Assembly (NCBI GenBank): GCA_023238725.1
Contig: CM041546.1
Coordinates: forward strand, 13,632,528 to 13,696,527
Source: Scortum barcoo
Lineage: Eukaryota; Chordata; Actinopteri; Centrarchiformes; Terapontidae
Length of the DNA: 64,000 bases
Reading direction: 5' to 3'
This document shows, one piece after another, positions 32,701 through 45,098 of the stretch. Made by a program: the position numbers and the translations under genes. Below the pieces are notes generated by a model. It worked only from the letters and a program-made list of their open reading frames with translations. It was not told the origin of the DNA and did not search any database. How positions within the stretch are numbered: the first letter of the stretch is position 1; each line of letters starts with the position of its first letter.

Positions 32701-35700
32701 ACGGGCACTTATCACTGGGACCACAGTGGGAGTGTCCAAAGACTGTCTGTGGTTATTGTTCACAGTTGGGATTGGCTGAGGTGGAGGAAGAGGTTTGTAA
32801 CCCCGCCTGGCGTGAGCCTTCTCCCAGAAATACTCAAAGTTCAAGCCTTTGCTAGTTTCAGTGACTGTGAGGATATCGTCCAGTTCAGATGAGGATGGGG
32901 TGATACAGTTCCCCACAGGGTCCAGCAGGGGGTAGGAGTTGTCTCTGTCTTCCCTGCCGTACTCTCTCCCTCTCTCCCTTTGCCGCTCATTTGCTGCAGT
33001 CTGGAAGGCAGGAGGACGGAGTAAATCCCAGCGTCTTTCAAACGACTCCTCGCTCTCGCCTCTCCGTCCCCTGCCCTCCTCATACTCCTCGTCCTCTTCA
33101 TCTTCTTCCCCGACACTCCCCCTCACCATTCCTCGCTCAGCTGCCAGGAGGGAGGAGAGGAGGAGGAATATTTCTGCTACAGAAGGGCGTTGAGAGGGAG
33201 GTAGCCAGCAGGACTGCATGATCTCATACCTGTAGAGAGGAGAGAAACAAACAGGAGGTAAGTTTGGAGGGACACAATCGGGGCATTTTTATTTCCATTA
33301 ACATAATCACCATTTCTACACAATGAGTACTGACCAGTAGTCTGCATGGGAGAGTTTGAGTCTGGGCTGGGCCAGGGTGATCTGTCTCTCCCTAATGACG
33401 AAGGTCAGCACCTCTTCGTCACTCAGGTGTCTGTGGGGCTGAGAGCCAAACTCAAACAGCTCCCATATAACCACCCCCAAGGACCTGGAAGAAAAAGAAG
33501 ATGGAGAGATGGTGAGAGACTAAACATTCTAGTTTTTTTGTATTTATAGCAACACCTTCTTTTATAACCTGCTCTGACTTCCAAACAAAAAAAAACTTGT
33601 TCAGAGAAGGAATAACAGACTAAATATTGTTCTTAAATCTTAAGTCATCATTTTTTCTGTCAGAGAAATTGATTGATTGAGCATTGATTGTTTGTCCCCA
33701 GAATGTTGTCTTGGTTGGTTCATTCAACAAAACACATTACGTGGAGTTTGTAATATCAGTATCAGAGCTGAGTTCAATTCAACTTGGGTGTGACTGCTGA
33801 CCGCTTTTTCAATGGACTTCAAAATTCTGCTTCAGCAAAACTGAGGGCAAACTACATCTTTAAATATGGGCTTATGGGTTAAGTATTTGTTCAAGAAATA
33901 CTTCAAAATAGTTGTCTTTGGGTCTTTAGCTTCACTTCTTCAATTTAAGGTTTAAAAGTTCAAGATTTAGAACATTTGGGCTGGTACTGGTTTCATAGGT
34001 GAAGAAAACCAATGCCCATATAAGACCAGCAACTTTATAAGATATACAATCTAATGCAATCCTGTACAACAGTTCTACTGCATATTCTAACATAACAGAG
34101 CTTATAATGACCAGGTTCTTGTTAAATTGGCCTTACTTTATATTGAAATGTGTTTCTAAACTCTTGTAAACAGGGTGGGTAAAACATTAGAAACTCCTGT
34201 CTATCTAAAAAGTAAACATATAGTAAAATTAATGACTCTCTGAGAATGTCAATCAAAACTGAATATTGTTGTCTTTGTTAAAATGTATGGCTGAACAGTT
34301 GTATTAAACTGCATTAGATTTTACAGGTGTACCTAATAATGTGGCCACTGAGTGTATACTGTAACAGACACCAGACAATTAGGCAGGATCGAAGCATTAC
34401 CCACATAAACTGGCCGCAACCAGTCTGGCTTCTCTTTGTCGTTGATTTTTCAGTAGCACTGTGTATAAGCAGATGTGATGATGTTAAAACATACCACACG
34501 TTGCTGGTCTTGGTTTGGTCTGTGACAATGAGAGATCCTCTGTACTCCTCCAGCAGCTCAGGAGCAATCCAGCGTAGTGGGATCCATAGTTTGTCTGGAG
34601 TTAGATAATAGTCCTCCTTCACAAAACACACAACAAGAATTTGTTTTCATTGTCTCAGTTGCTACAGTACTTACATGAGGAATAAAATGACAAAAAAGTC
34701 TTTATGTCAACATGGATAAATCAAAAAACTTATATTAGGGTTTATTTTTCAGAGAAATACCTTATAGTGGTTGTGTGAAAGGCCATAGTCGCCTATCCTA
34801 ACAGTGAGGTCTGAGGTCAGCAGGCAGTTTCTTAAAGCCAGATCACTACAGGGAGCAGAAACACAATAATCCTCCAATAATCAGCCACATTGAACTGAGA
34901 TACACATTCCCTCTATCTAAAAGATGCAGTCGTTTAAGGGGGTGAATGGCTGACCTGTGGATGTAGTTGTTTTCGTGGAGGTGCAGCAGACCCGAGGTGA
35001 TCTCAAACGCCATCCTCTGAAGAGTCAAGAGGTCCCGAGTCGGCAGGTCAGGGGTCATCCCATCTGACTTGCGCTGGGCCCTCAGATATCTCTTCAGGTC
35101 ACCCTGGTTGCACATCACAACAGTAATGCGAGCAGTCACTATCATGGAGACTTAAATAGAAGATGAGTTAAGGTCATTGTGGCCATAAGTGTGTGTGTGC
35201 CAAGTGTTCATGTCCGTCTCCTAAAACAGACATAAAACTAGCAGGCAACGCTGTATAAGCAGAGAGGATATTTGTAACTTCTGCAGTAAATATGTCCCTT
35301 TTTAGGTGTTTTCCATCACAGGGCCTCAATAGCAGCGGGGGAATTGGTAATGAGCTGGCAGCCTTTGTATTAGCCATTTGTGCTTCAGGAAGGGCAAGGA
35401 AATAAAATAAGGACTATCTAAGAGGATGAAAAATATCCGCAAGGAAAGGACAATAGGAGACTTTCTCGAACAGGATAAGAGCAGTCTGTGAGGACTCTGG
35501 TATTGTATGTCTTCTCTCACAGTGTTGCTGTAATTGATCTGCTTGTGTCTTTGTTTGGCCTGAGAGTCCACTCATATGGTTTTCTTAATCAGTCAGTGAT
35601 TAAGCCAGCTGAGGGAAGGAAAACAAACTGATTGTACAGATGCAAAACAGATTTTTCTTCCCCTGGAACATCTTCCATGCCAATAATTCACCATTTCTGC

Positions 35701-37952
35701 GACAAGTAATATTCAGAGCTACTCACATAAAATGACTTTAAATCAGGGAGTAAGTGAAATGAAATGAAAATAACTTAACAATAAAAACATCCAACTATAA
35801 GACAATGAAAACACTGCTTAAAAAGATGGAGTACAGTAGCTTTCATGGCTGTTAACAACATTCATTGGAAATAAAAGCGGGACGGTCACCAGCACTTTGT
35901 TATCAGAGTTTTCGAAACAAAGTGAGACAACCAACAGATCAGTATGAGTAGAAGAAAGAACGTGAGTTTATTCATTCATTTCGTCTATAATAGAGACATG
36001 AAAGCATATAGAAATTCTTTAGTATGTGTTGAGAAAAGCAAACTGGGTTGGTATGTTAAATTATGTTTTTACAAAATGAAAGAATTTGTGCAGTGGAGAT
36101 GGTGATAACATTGTTTTTGTCCACTAATTTTCCAGTGAACAAGTAGATCAATCTCATAACTCAATCAAATCTGAACACATAGACACATACACACACAGAC
36201 AGGTGACAAAAAAGAAAAAAAAAAAAAAACTACTACATGAAACCAGAACAGCTTCAATGCTCCTTGTCATTGATTCAATACGTTTCTGAACTCTACTGCG
36301 GAGATGAACACCATTCTTTGAAAAGATATTCCCTCATTTGGTGTTTAGATGATGGTAATGGAGAATGCTGTCTAACGTATCGGTGCGTTTCCAGCTGGGT
36401 TGAGATCTGGTGACAGTGAAGCCACAGTATATGATTCACATTATTTTCATACTCATCAAACCATTCAGTGATTCTTTATGCACTATGGATGGGGTCATTG
36501 TCACCCTGGAAGAGAGCACTCCCATCAGTTGTTCACCCAGAACAACTTTATATTGATTTACAGTGACCCTTCTCACTAAGGGGACAAGTGGACCCAAACC
36601 ATGCAAAATGTTTCTGACAGCATAACAGGGCCACCAGATGCCCTCACTGTTGGGGTCAAGTACTCAGGTTTTTCTTCTAATTTGTCACCCATCTGTATTT
36701 TTAGATTCAGTGTGACTCATTATAGGACATCATTATATTGAATATCCATTGCAAATAGATGTCCAAAAATCTGCTTACAAATCATAGAAAAAAGACATTC
36801 CTAAGAGGTCCAGAACTCGCCTGATAATCGTCATGTTTTTTGGTTTTCTGCAGTATCAAAATAATCAAGTGACAGCTGTCTGCACACTAATGGGTAAACT
36901 GAAAATAGGAACTGCTAATATCTCATTTGGTATACTTTTAATGGTGCTAATTTGTCAAAATATAAACAAGTGTAGCCAAAAAAAGTGTGTGTCACAAAAT
37001 CGACAGACAGAAAATATGTTATCAGCATCTACAGTGCCTGCCCGACTTATTCTGGTAATGACCCAGAGATGTTATTCGATGGCTGTAGGGCTGGTAGCTC
37101 ACCAAAAGACAGCTCTCTTGAAATCAAAAGAAAATTTTGCTCAGGGAGTACTAGGTAGTATGCAATTTAAACAAAGTGTATGCAAATATAAGTAGTGTGT
37201 CATTAGCCTGTTCAATATTCCGCATTTATCATATAGCTATAAGTCAACAGAAAGAGGTTGGCACACTTCCTTTGTGCCGTAAATCGAGCGTTTCCCCAGG
37301 AGATTGTACCCGGTGGCAGACAGAATTGCATAGAGAATGCAAAGACTTATAAGAGAAACGGTTTTAGCAAGGATGATGTCATTTATCTATAGTCATGACA
37401 TTGTGCAATCAACATTTACTTCATAATGTTTAGGTAAAGCTAAAACATTGTCCATTGCCACTTTAAATGGGCGATTTGTACTCACCAGTTGACAGAACTC
37501 CATAACCAGGAGGAAGGGGATGCTTTCACTACACTGCCCCAAACACTGAAGGATGTTGGGATGTTTAAGACTCCTGTGGGGAGAGAAAGGTACCAGAGAT
37601 AGATATACAGATAGATTACCAATGGTGGGACTGGTGTTTTTGTGTGTTTTGCTTGTTGTTTATACGGTGTGTTTGTATCACACATGACACCAGACACAAA
37701 CTGGGACACAAGGTGTCACGACACGAGGTGAGACAATAACAGGACAAAGGGAGGATTTGTGCCTCAGCAACAGCAGAAGAGACAGGGGACGTAAACAGCA
37801 TATGATAGTGTGTAAAGATGACTCGAAGTGGGTGTATATCTGTGTGTGTGTGTGAGTGTGTGTGCAGCGTAGGGATGGCGGTGGTTGTTGGAGGTTTTGC
37901 CCAGAGAAATGAATAAAGAAAAAGAAGAGACAGCCCTGTCCTTGGATGCATC

Positions 37953-38006
<54 letters not shown>

Positions 38007-41000
38007 AGCCAAAATGCTACTCAGATTCTGAGTCAAAAACACTAAATAGGTCGGTTCAGCTCTCATCATCAAGAACAAGTTTTATCACCATGTATCTGCA
38101 GTGATATTACCAATCTAATTAGGTAACAAAACATTAAAACATGACTTTCAGTTTATTCTTTTTTTAGTTTAGGTAGTTATTTGTGATGTCTGTCCCGATA
38201 TTAAACAGGTACGATTCAAGTAAGACATATTGCTGTTCCTTTTATCAGTGATTAAAGTGACTATGTCATTTTTTGAAGAGGACATCATCCTCTTGCAAAT
38301 GAAAAGATAAATTCATAAGAAACGCACCCTTAAGCAAACTCTGGTTTACAGCCTTACTTTTCTGGTGTGATCAGTAGCTTGTGGTGGCTAATGTTAGAAA
38401 ATGTCAAACATATTCTTTCTGCTAAATTTTACTCATATCCCATAATTTTCACTTTTGGCCACAGTTGTTTCTGTCGAGCAAAAGTTACATAATCTTGCAT
38501 TAAGTCCCCAAAATGGCCACCTGAGTTTCAGCAGTTTCTCCCACCTGTATGGCTCAGACTCGGCCAAGAACTTCCTCTGCTCCAGAGGGCTGGCACTGAC
38601 ACGAAGCTCCTTCACCACGGCCTGAGAGGAGCTGCAGTCACACAGCACTTCAGCCAGGATCACCTAGGAGAGATCGGTGGGCGATAATATGGAAGAGCGC
38701 CCAGGAGAAGGCGAGCAGCAGTAAAAGAACTATTTTGAGTTAAGAGTCCTGATCTGGTCGGCAGCCAGTATTAAATATAACAGAGCGGAGCATGCTGCAA
38801 GAAAGAAAATCTATCATGTGGCTGATATTTTACATGAAAACACAATGAATCTGAGCGTGAGAGGCAAACATGTTACCTTTCCAAACCAGCCATTTCCTAT
38901 CTCCTGAAGGTAGTTTAAAGTGTGTCTTTTGAAGCACTGAGACTTGGAGTCTGTAAAAAAAGAAGAGAAATAAAAAAAGATCAGGGTCACACAGACGTCT
39001 GCATTTGATGTTCTTTTATTACATTATTTCCAACAGGAGAAATAAATAAAGCAGAAATAAAATCACTTTTAAAAACTGATACTCTCAAGAGAAAAACTGA
39101 TTTACAATGCTGCTCATAGATACAGTAAAAAACTACCAGTGCCACTAAAACATTAAGATCCCCTCCAGACATTTTAAAGACATATAAAAATACTCTGCTT
39201 TGAATAACAACTTTCCCCAAGAAGCACTTTAAATAAATAAAAATCATATCTACTTCTTATTGTTCACTGGAAAATCCAAAATCAATGAATCTGCTGAAGT
39301 GTTCATTTCGAAAGTAATTAAAGTAAAAAGTAAAAGAGTAATTACTAGACACAATATGTCTCTGTTAATACAGCTCATACGGAGCACTGATGCAGAATTT
39401 TCTCAGATCACAGTTTCTGCTCCGTTAAAGCTCAGTGCCTGGTTGCACACTCAGTTTGAGACCTTTAGTGGATCCACATCAGTGACTCAGGCGACAGACC
39501 CCGAGGGAGTCTAGTGCAGGACAGCACTTCAACTACTTTTTGACGCGTCTGAAGCTCAAATGAGAGTCGCGGAGCAGGCAGGGTTGTTTCAGGTCGTTAC
39601 CTGCTCCATCCTGCAGGGCGGGGCAGTTGGGCCTGTCTCTGACTGGCAGGGTGTAGACCTCGGGGAGGGAGGGACATGACGACAGGCTGTCCTCCTGGAT
39701 GGGACTGGAGCCTCCAGAGCACTCCTCCCCATCTGCATTGTCAAACTCCTTGTCGAGCCACATAAATCACATTACAGTTATAATCAAAAATATGAAATAA
39801 ACTGTGCTTAATAATACGGCCAGACTTAACAGCAACTATCAAGGGCAGACAATGAGAAAGCAGCCGTTATGAGCTAATGAGACCCTGTCTGCCAGCTCAA
39901 CAACAACATCACCGTCAGGTCAAAAGACAGAGGCTTAGTCAAGATTAGACTGAGAAATGATTATTGACATTTTCTACTTCATTAAGTTGGAATTATTGAC
40001 CCCTGTTTCCATTTCCACGCAGTTTATCAAATCGAGCTTCTATAAAAACTGCGCCGGCATGCACAAAAAGGTGTGAAAAAACAAAGGAAGCAGAGAGAGG
40101 TGAATAAATCTCTTACATGTTGAAGACTTACATTGAATCCCACTCCTCCTCTCTTACAGCACAGACAGGTCAGGAGCAGCAGAACAAAAGAGACGAGCCC
40201 CGAGCAAGAGATGAGGATGACGACGTAGGGTGGAGGAGAGAGGGATGCGGCCCTGGACTGAGAAACTGAGAGGAAGACAGGGAGAAAATACAAAACAGGA
40301 GAGGATTTAGTACAGAGAATCAAAGTATTTGTGCTTCTATAAGGGGGGGCACACTGTTAGGTTTGAGTCAGTGAGAAGGAAAAGAGAAACTTCACTGAAT
40401 CAGAAAAGTGTGAAAATCTTGTTACACAGGTGTTTTGTTTAGAGGGAAACCATTGGAGTGTTTTCTTAGCGGCAGGTTTGGGACACAGTGGAGAACCCCA
40501 ATGGACAGCTTGCACCAGGGATTTGGGGGGGAGGGGGAGCAGGAAAAGAAACTAAGTTGAAGATATAAAACGGTCGTCTGAACCAGTAAAAGAAAATAGA
40601 GACTTGAATTAAAGTTTGAAAGTGGGATAATATACCATTCCAGTAAGGAACAAAGCATGGGGAAAGGGGGAGTATCAGAAATGGCATTCCACTCAGGAAA
40701 CACAGTTAAGAAGCAGGGGAGGGGTTGCTGGAGTTGTCATTTAGGTAAAAAAAGGAGCGCTAATTGGGAAGGGTTGGAGACTGGAAAAGAATTACTCAAA
40801 TCAGGATGGTTTACTACTCAGGTGAGAGAGGGAGGGATCGGGACATTTGATATTTGTACCTCAACGTAGTCGATTGTGGAAAGTGAACCATCTGTAGAAA
40901 AGAAAAGGGGCAGGGCAGGGTGGTTAAATACCCTTCAGGTATTGGCTATAGCTTTCAATGAAATACTGCAGCCAAAAAGAAAACATCACATCACTTATCA

Positions 41001-42808
41001 CAGACAAGAGAGAGGAACAGTGAAACCCTGAAACACAGCGCAGGTGTCCAACTCATGCTTAACATAGTGAGGGACTTATATATTAAATATAAAAATTAAT
41101 ATTTAAACCATACCAGCAAAAAGTCTGTGTAAACAAAGCAGCATTTCAGGCTATGAGAGTAACATTAGCGAGTTAGTGAGTAGGCATTTCACCACGTGTA
41201 AACCCATGTACTCTGTAAACAACCCTTTAAGGCTGCATTCACTGATGTGAATGCAGTGCCTACATTTGAAATAGCTTTTAACACAGACAAATACAATATT
41301 ACAATGTCAAACGACAGTACGCATGAGAAATAAAGGAAATACACTGAGGAAAATAATGATATGATGTTAAATAAACATTGATATTGAAATCATACTTTAA
41401 CATTCATGATTTAGCTTTTGTCTGTGCTGTCTTAAAATATCCCAATTTCACTCTGTGTCTGTCACACAAATCCAAAAATACACTCATTCATAGGGTCATG
41501 ATCTTGTAAACACTGCATACATAAATTTCAAAGTACATTTAATAATTTACCAACGTAATAAATATTGTAAAAAGTGGATCAGCATTCCACTAAAAATCTA
41601 CGGCGTGAAGTGATGTTTGTTTTATTTGCAAGATAGTTTATGTTTAATTAACACTTTTAGCACCTCTTGATTTCTTGTCTTTTTGTTGCTTTCTTGCCTT
41701 TTTCTTGCTCACAAAAAGTTGCAACACAGACAGACCAAGATTCACTTGTTTCACACATCCTGAGCAAAGGTAGGTAAAGATGTGCTCGGCATATAAAACC
41801 ACCTTCTTATGAGAGCACAGGCTGGGGAACGCTCCGGTCTGTTTAATAATAATATAACACTGGATTACAATAAATGATATTTAATCAGCCCTGATCAGAA
41901 ATACTAAAAGAAGAGCTGATTTTTGATCACCGCACCAGGGGCTAAAGGTGAAAACTGAATGAGCCTTTTGGCACTGTGGCACCCTAAAACATTTGCACCC
42001 CCCCATCAAAACATATAACTGGTGGCTCCGGTCCTGATGCACAATTCCTGTGCAGTGCTATTCTCTCATCTTTCCCTAGACAGATGTCCAGACAGACACT
42101 GCATATAAATAGGAACCTAACACAGGGCCTTTTCCACCAGCCCCCGGTGCCAGCAGCTCTTATCAAAACAATACACCACAATACAATGACTGCACACATT
42201 ACACAAACACAACACTCTGCCAGATCTTGGGGGGGGGGGCACATTCAGATGAGAAAAATAAAGATGCCAGCAGTGGTTAAAAGGCTAAATCATCTCCAGT
42301 GCCCTGCGGAGGCTATTTATAGACTAAATATCTCGCACTGCCCGACGATTGTAGCCTGCTATTCATACAGTATATGCTGTTTTTTTTTGTTTAAGCCATC
42401 GATGTGAGGCCCGAGATCGAAACATCCCCCCTCCCCTCCCTAGTATTTTCATCACTGCATGCATACACGGCACCAAAGACTGAGCCTCGCTCCTGTTTTC
42501 ATGAAGTCAGCCGCGCACTGCAACAACAATAATTCGCATTATGTCTCAGATAACACAGCATCCCTCCCAATGTGCAGAGGCCTTTTCATAACTGACTACA
42601 TCCCCCCCTCTCCTCTCTCTCTTTCTCTCTCCCCTCCTTTCTCCAGCATCACTGACAGCCTTTCAAACCCCCCACCTCCACCTCCACCACCTCCTCTTCT
42701 CCCCCGACTCCGCTCACCTTCCCTCTGCGGGGCTCCGAGGGCTCTCTCCGGGCTGAGGTACGACATGATCCCCGCCAGCGCCACCATCACCCAGCAGTGG
42801 GGCCGCAT
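23795..42808 (-). CDS. lmtk3: Lemur tyrosine kinase 3, greatly enlarged
   Basis: Single-pass membrane kinase of the LMTK/AATK family. Seventeen phase-consistent exons: 42808-42718, 40891-40860, 40257-40132, 39748-39601, 38950-38877, 38663-38545, 37573-37486, 35103-34955, 34845-34761, 34616-34495, 33484-33335, 33229-26965, 26871-26708, 26369-26236, 25776-25442, 25352-25268, 23928-23795. About 2766 residues; human LMTK3 is near 1460. A signal-like N terminus is followed by a transmembrane segment (about 53-74) ending TCLCCKRGGVGF. The kinase domain (about 142-415) keeps the glycine loop GNGWFGKV (151-158), lysine VVKEL (K175), HSDLALRN (catalytic D277) and GDYG (D295), the HSD and DYG forms being usual here. 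The 6.3-kb exon 12 is acidic and disordered. The C terminus has RNVSF (2679-2683), TIYLFDQETPTNEL and SRFTVSPA. VVPVISARSPSLASEYYIRL and the tail favour LMTK3 over AATK or LMTK2. The 32-nt exon 2 is the least certain. Confidence 0.93.
27660..27832 (-). repeat. Duplicated DVQE...FPSPPPS unit in lmtk3 exon 12
   Basis: Two adjacent copies of a roughly 25-residue unit, LDVQEE...SSVDFPSPPPSI and LDVQED...LDDSFPSPPPSV, lie near residues 2195-2252. The SP-rich repeat offers paired proline-directed phosphorylation sites in an acidic setting. Confidence 0.75.
30905..31612 (-). repeat. Triplicated RGMRRSQS + FLTEI module in lmtk3 exon 12
   Basis: Within exon 12 (about residues 930-1172) three units pair a basic serine motif with an FLTEI motif: RGMKRTQSRLDTIL then LFLTEIS; RGMRRSQSLITEL then LFLTEID; KGIRRSRSLLSEI then TFLTEII. 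Spacing differs between units, so this is an old duplication kept by selection on the motifs and not a simple tandem repeat. The R-x-x-S context resembles sites for basophilic kinases. Confidence 0.75.
34120..34357. mobile_element. Fragment of a dispersed DNA-transposon-like repeat in lmtk3 intron 10
   Basis: The stretch ending ACAGGTGTACCTAATAATG followed by TGGCCACTGAGTGTAT resembles, from memory, the terminus of a very common teleost non-autonomous DNA element (consensus AGGTGTACCTAATAAAGTGGC). The upstream 200 bases also resemble that family. It lies between kinase exons and carries no reading frame. The other end was not found. Confidence 0.5.
36196..36695. mobile_element. About 500-bp non-autonomous DNA transposon in lmtk3 intron 7
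   Basis: Imperfect terminal inverted repeats CAGACAGGTGACAAA (36196-36210) and TTTGTCACCCATCTG (36681-36695) match at 13 of 15 positions. The interior, including the stretch near 36560-36640 with GGGGACAAGTGGACCCAAAC, resembles a dispersed repeat frequently seen in fish genomes. No transposase frame is present. Confidence 0.6.
37953..38003. repeat. Compound microsatellite (GT)n(GA)n in lmtk3 intron 6
   Basis: An uninterrupted run of about 11 GT units passes directly into about 14 GA units. A further imperfect GT-rich stretch lies at 37843-37863. Confidence 0.9.
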
Positions 42809-43267
42809 CGTCGCCGCGTCCGGAGCAGCGGCAACAACAACACCATCCGAGCGACGCCGCCGACTGTCGGTGTCGGTGTCCTCCTCTCCTCTCCCGGCCC
42901 CCCCGCCACGGTCTGTGCCTGCTGTCTCCGGGCTCACGCTGTCTCTGTTTCTGCCGCCGCCACAGTCCCCCCCCCTCCCGCCGCCGACCCTCCTCTCTTC
43001 TCCCAATAATAAAGAGCGTCTCCTCGCCTTCCTTGTTGTGCTCCCCCCTCACCTCTGTCTCTCTCTCTCTCTCTCACACACAACCCCCCCCCTCAAAAAA
43101 AACCTCAAAAAAAACGTGCTCCTCCTCCCCCCTTGCTCTAATCCGCAATTAAACACGGTGTGTGAGATGCTCTATTGTGCGCCCTCACACACACAAACAC
43201 ACACTCATCACCTCCGAGCACCATCCGCTATTTCTCCCCTTACTTAAATAAATATATTTCTTTTAAC

Positions 43268-43309
<42 letters not shown>

Positions 43310-43440
43310 TGAGAGGGATGTCTGTGTTTTTCTCCTCCGCCAGCCTACGTCACACACACAGGGCGCGCATTGTCATGCTCCAGCTTCATCATCATCATCA
43401 TCATCATCCAGGAAAAAAGAAGAAGAGAAGCTGTGGTGAT
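42599..43440 (-). promoter_or_regulatory. lmtk3 first exon surroundings: CpG-rich promoter with pyrimidine tracts
   Basis: Around the lmtk3 start codon (42700-42970) the sequence is CpG- and GC-rich, unlike its neighbours. It is flanked by long CT-rich tracts on the plus strand (42599-42650 and about 43040-43082), a (CT)n(GT)n microsatellite at about 43269-43309, and an (ATC)n run at about 43387-43409. The ATG at 42808 is the first in its frame; the frame stays open upstream but contains no other ATG before about 43006. TSS inferred. Confidence 0.45.
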
Positions 43441-45098
43441 ATTCCCACAGGGAGCCCATGATGTGTGTGTGTGGGGGGTTTGATGTTGAACTCACGCCTG
43501 ATTATTCATCTCTTCAAAAGTGTCACCTCAGTATTCATGTGGGCACGCTGCCACTAATAATAATAATCCTGTTCACTAATATAAATGATGTTTTAAATGA
43601 CAGCACCTACAAACAGAGCGTGAAATCATAAGAAAAAAAATGCACTTTTTGTGTGTCTATTTGAGAGTCCAGCAAAAAAATAAGAGGACACAAGTCAGCA
43701 GCCTTACAGCCTTTCAATAAATCCTAACTTCATGAGGTCATAGTGTTTAAGGTTTTTTAAGTGTTTAAGCTAAGTGTTGATTCAGTTTTACTGAGACTGT
43801 GGTTTGGCTCAGTGGTGTAAGTGAAGTGGGCAAAATAAAAGAAAGATGTTAATATGACACGATGTAATTGATCACCACCACAAATCAAGTTTCAATTACA
43901 GATGTATGTTATACCAAGTATTTCCTTCAGGCTAAGTGTGATATATTGTGTTTTCACATTATTTATCTGTAAAAACAATTAAAACATCAAAAAAAAAACA
44001 TTACATTTCAATCATTTGTGTTAACTGATGTTGGTGTATGAAGCAATATGCCCTTTTTTCAGCAGCTGATAGTAATAAAGTAATAAATTGCATGTGTTAC
44101 TAATAACATCGACAATGGCTTTGTAATATTGCAGCGTCTCAGAAAGTCATGACACTGTGACAGTGTGAATGAAAGAAGGACCCTGAAACTGAAGCAGCTA
44201 AATGGAATTCAGCCATCATTAAATGTATTATTTACACCTGTGATTTTCTTACTGTAACTTGACTAAACTTGACAAAAATGTCTTTTCTGAAAATGGCTTT
44301 ACAAGGTTTTCAATGTAAATGAAAATGAAAACATTCACAATTCACACTGAACAGACAAGAGTCTTGTTATGAAATAAGAGCGGGGACATTTTTACTTTCA
44401 GAAATAACAAAATGAAGCTTAAACATAAACTTTTACAGCAGACGTGTCCTATATGATCTCACTTACTTGGTCATTTTTTTGTTTAGACGATGTTATAAAA
44501 ATAGTTAAAAAAAAATCTTCAAATAGTTTGTTTTATCCAGACAACAGTCCAAAACCTGAAAAAAATCAGCTTAAAGTAATTCACAGCAAAGACAAGCATC
44601 AAACATACACATTTGAGGGGCTGGAGACAGAAACGTTTTGCAATTTTGCTTGAAAAATGAGAAATGGCAAACACTTTATTGATTAATCAATTACTCATGT
44701 CAGTTAGACTCCATAGTGTACTCTCTTTAATGAAATAAACAAGCTCATTAAACTTAACAGTTCAAGCTGTTGTTCACTGAGTGATTTCTGTGCCGAAAGC
44801 CTGGTCTTCATGCCCCCCGTGATGCCAACCATCGGCCCTGCTGACGTCATGGCCAAGGTAACTGCAAACCCGACCTCTGACCTGCCCGCAAGAACTTCAC
44901 TTTCCTGGTGAACAAATATAAATAAAAACGGCCTGCAAAGGACCCCTTCAATAACTTAGTGACAATAACGTGAGCAGTTTACAGTCATCCTCTGAACGTG
45001 ACTCTATACTGACTTTGGCACATTTTCCATGTTACTTTCTTTTGGAAACATACCGATTACAGTATTTGTCCACCAATCACAGATCAGATAAAGACAAT
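42964..45098. other. Intergenic region between lmtk3 and leng1
   Basis: Apart from the microsatellites near 43270-43410, most of this is AT-rich sequence without coding signal. A perfect cAMP-response palindrome TGACGTCA lies at 44842-44849, within a short non-AT-rich island (about 44790-44900) described in the findings. Nothing else is recognised. Confidence 0.4.

Noticed and set aside
27308..33193. Many open frames of 60-124 codons on the plus strand opposite lmtk3 exon 12
   Set aside because: They mirror a long, biased coding exon on the other strand, have no recognisable products and no splice context.
39533..39763. Open frame running past the lmtk3 exon 4 donor to a nearby stop
   Set aside because: The donor GCAG|GTAACG matches the phase needed by the next kinase exon; the extra residues are intron read-through.
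23795..42808. Assignment of the large kinase gene to AATK (LMTK1) or LMTK2
   Set aside because: The membrane segment with TCLCCKRG, the GDLKRYLRAQR stretch and the VISARSPSxxSEYYIRLEEH segment fit LMTK3 better than the other two.
42596..43006. 136-codon open frame around the lmtk3 start, suggesting a longer N terminus
   Set aside because: It begins at TTG, not ATG, in GC-rich 5' UTR. The ATG at 42808 is the first in frame and starts a signal-like hydrophobic segment; the part after 42718 is intron.
43805..43815. tRNA A-box-like word TGGCTCAGTGG, suggesting a tRNA gene or SINE
   Set aside because: No B box, no cloverleaf and no A-rich tail follow within the needed distance.
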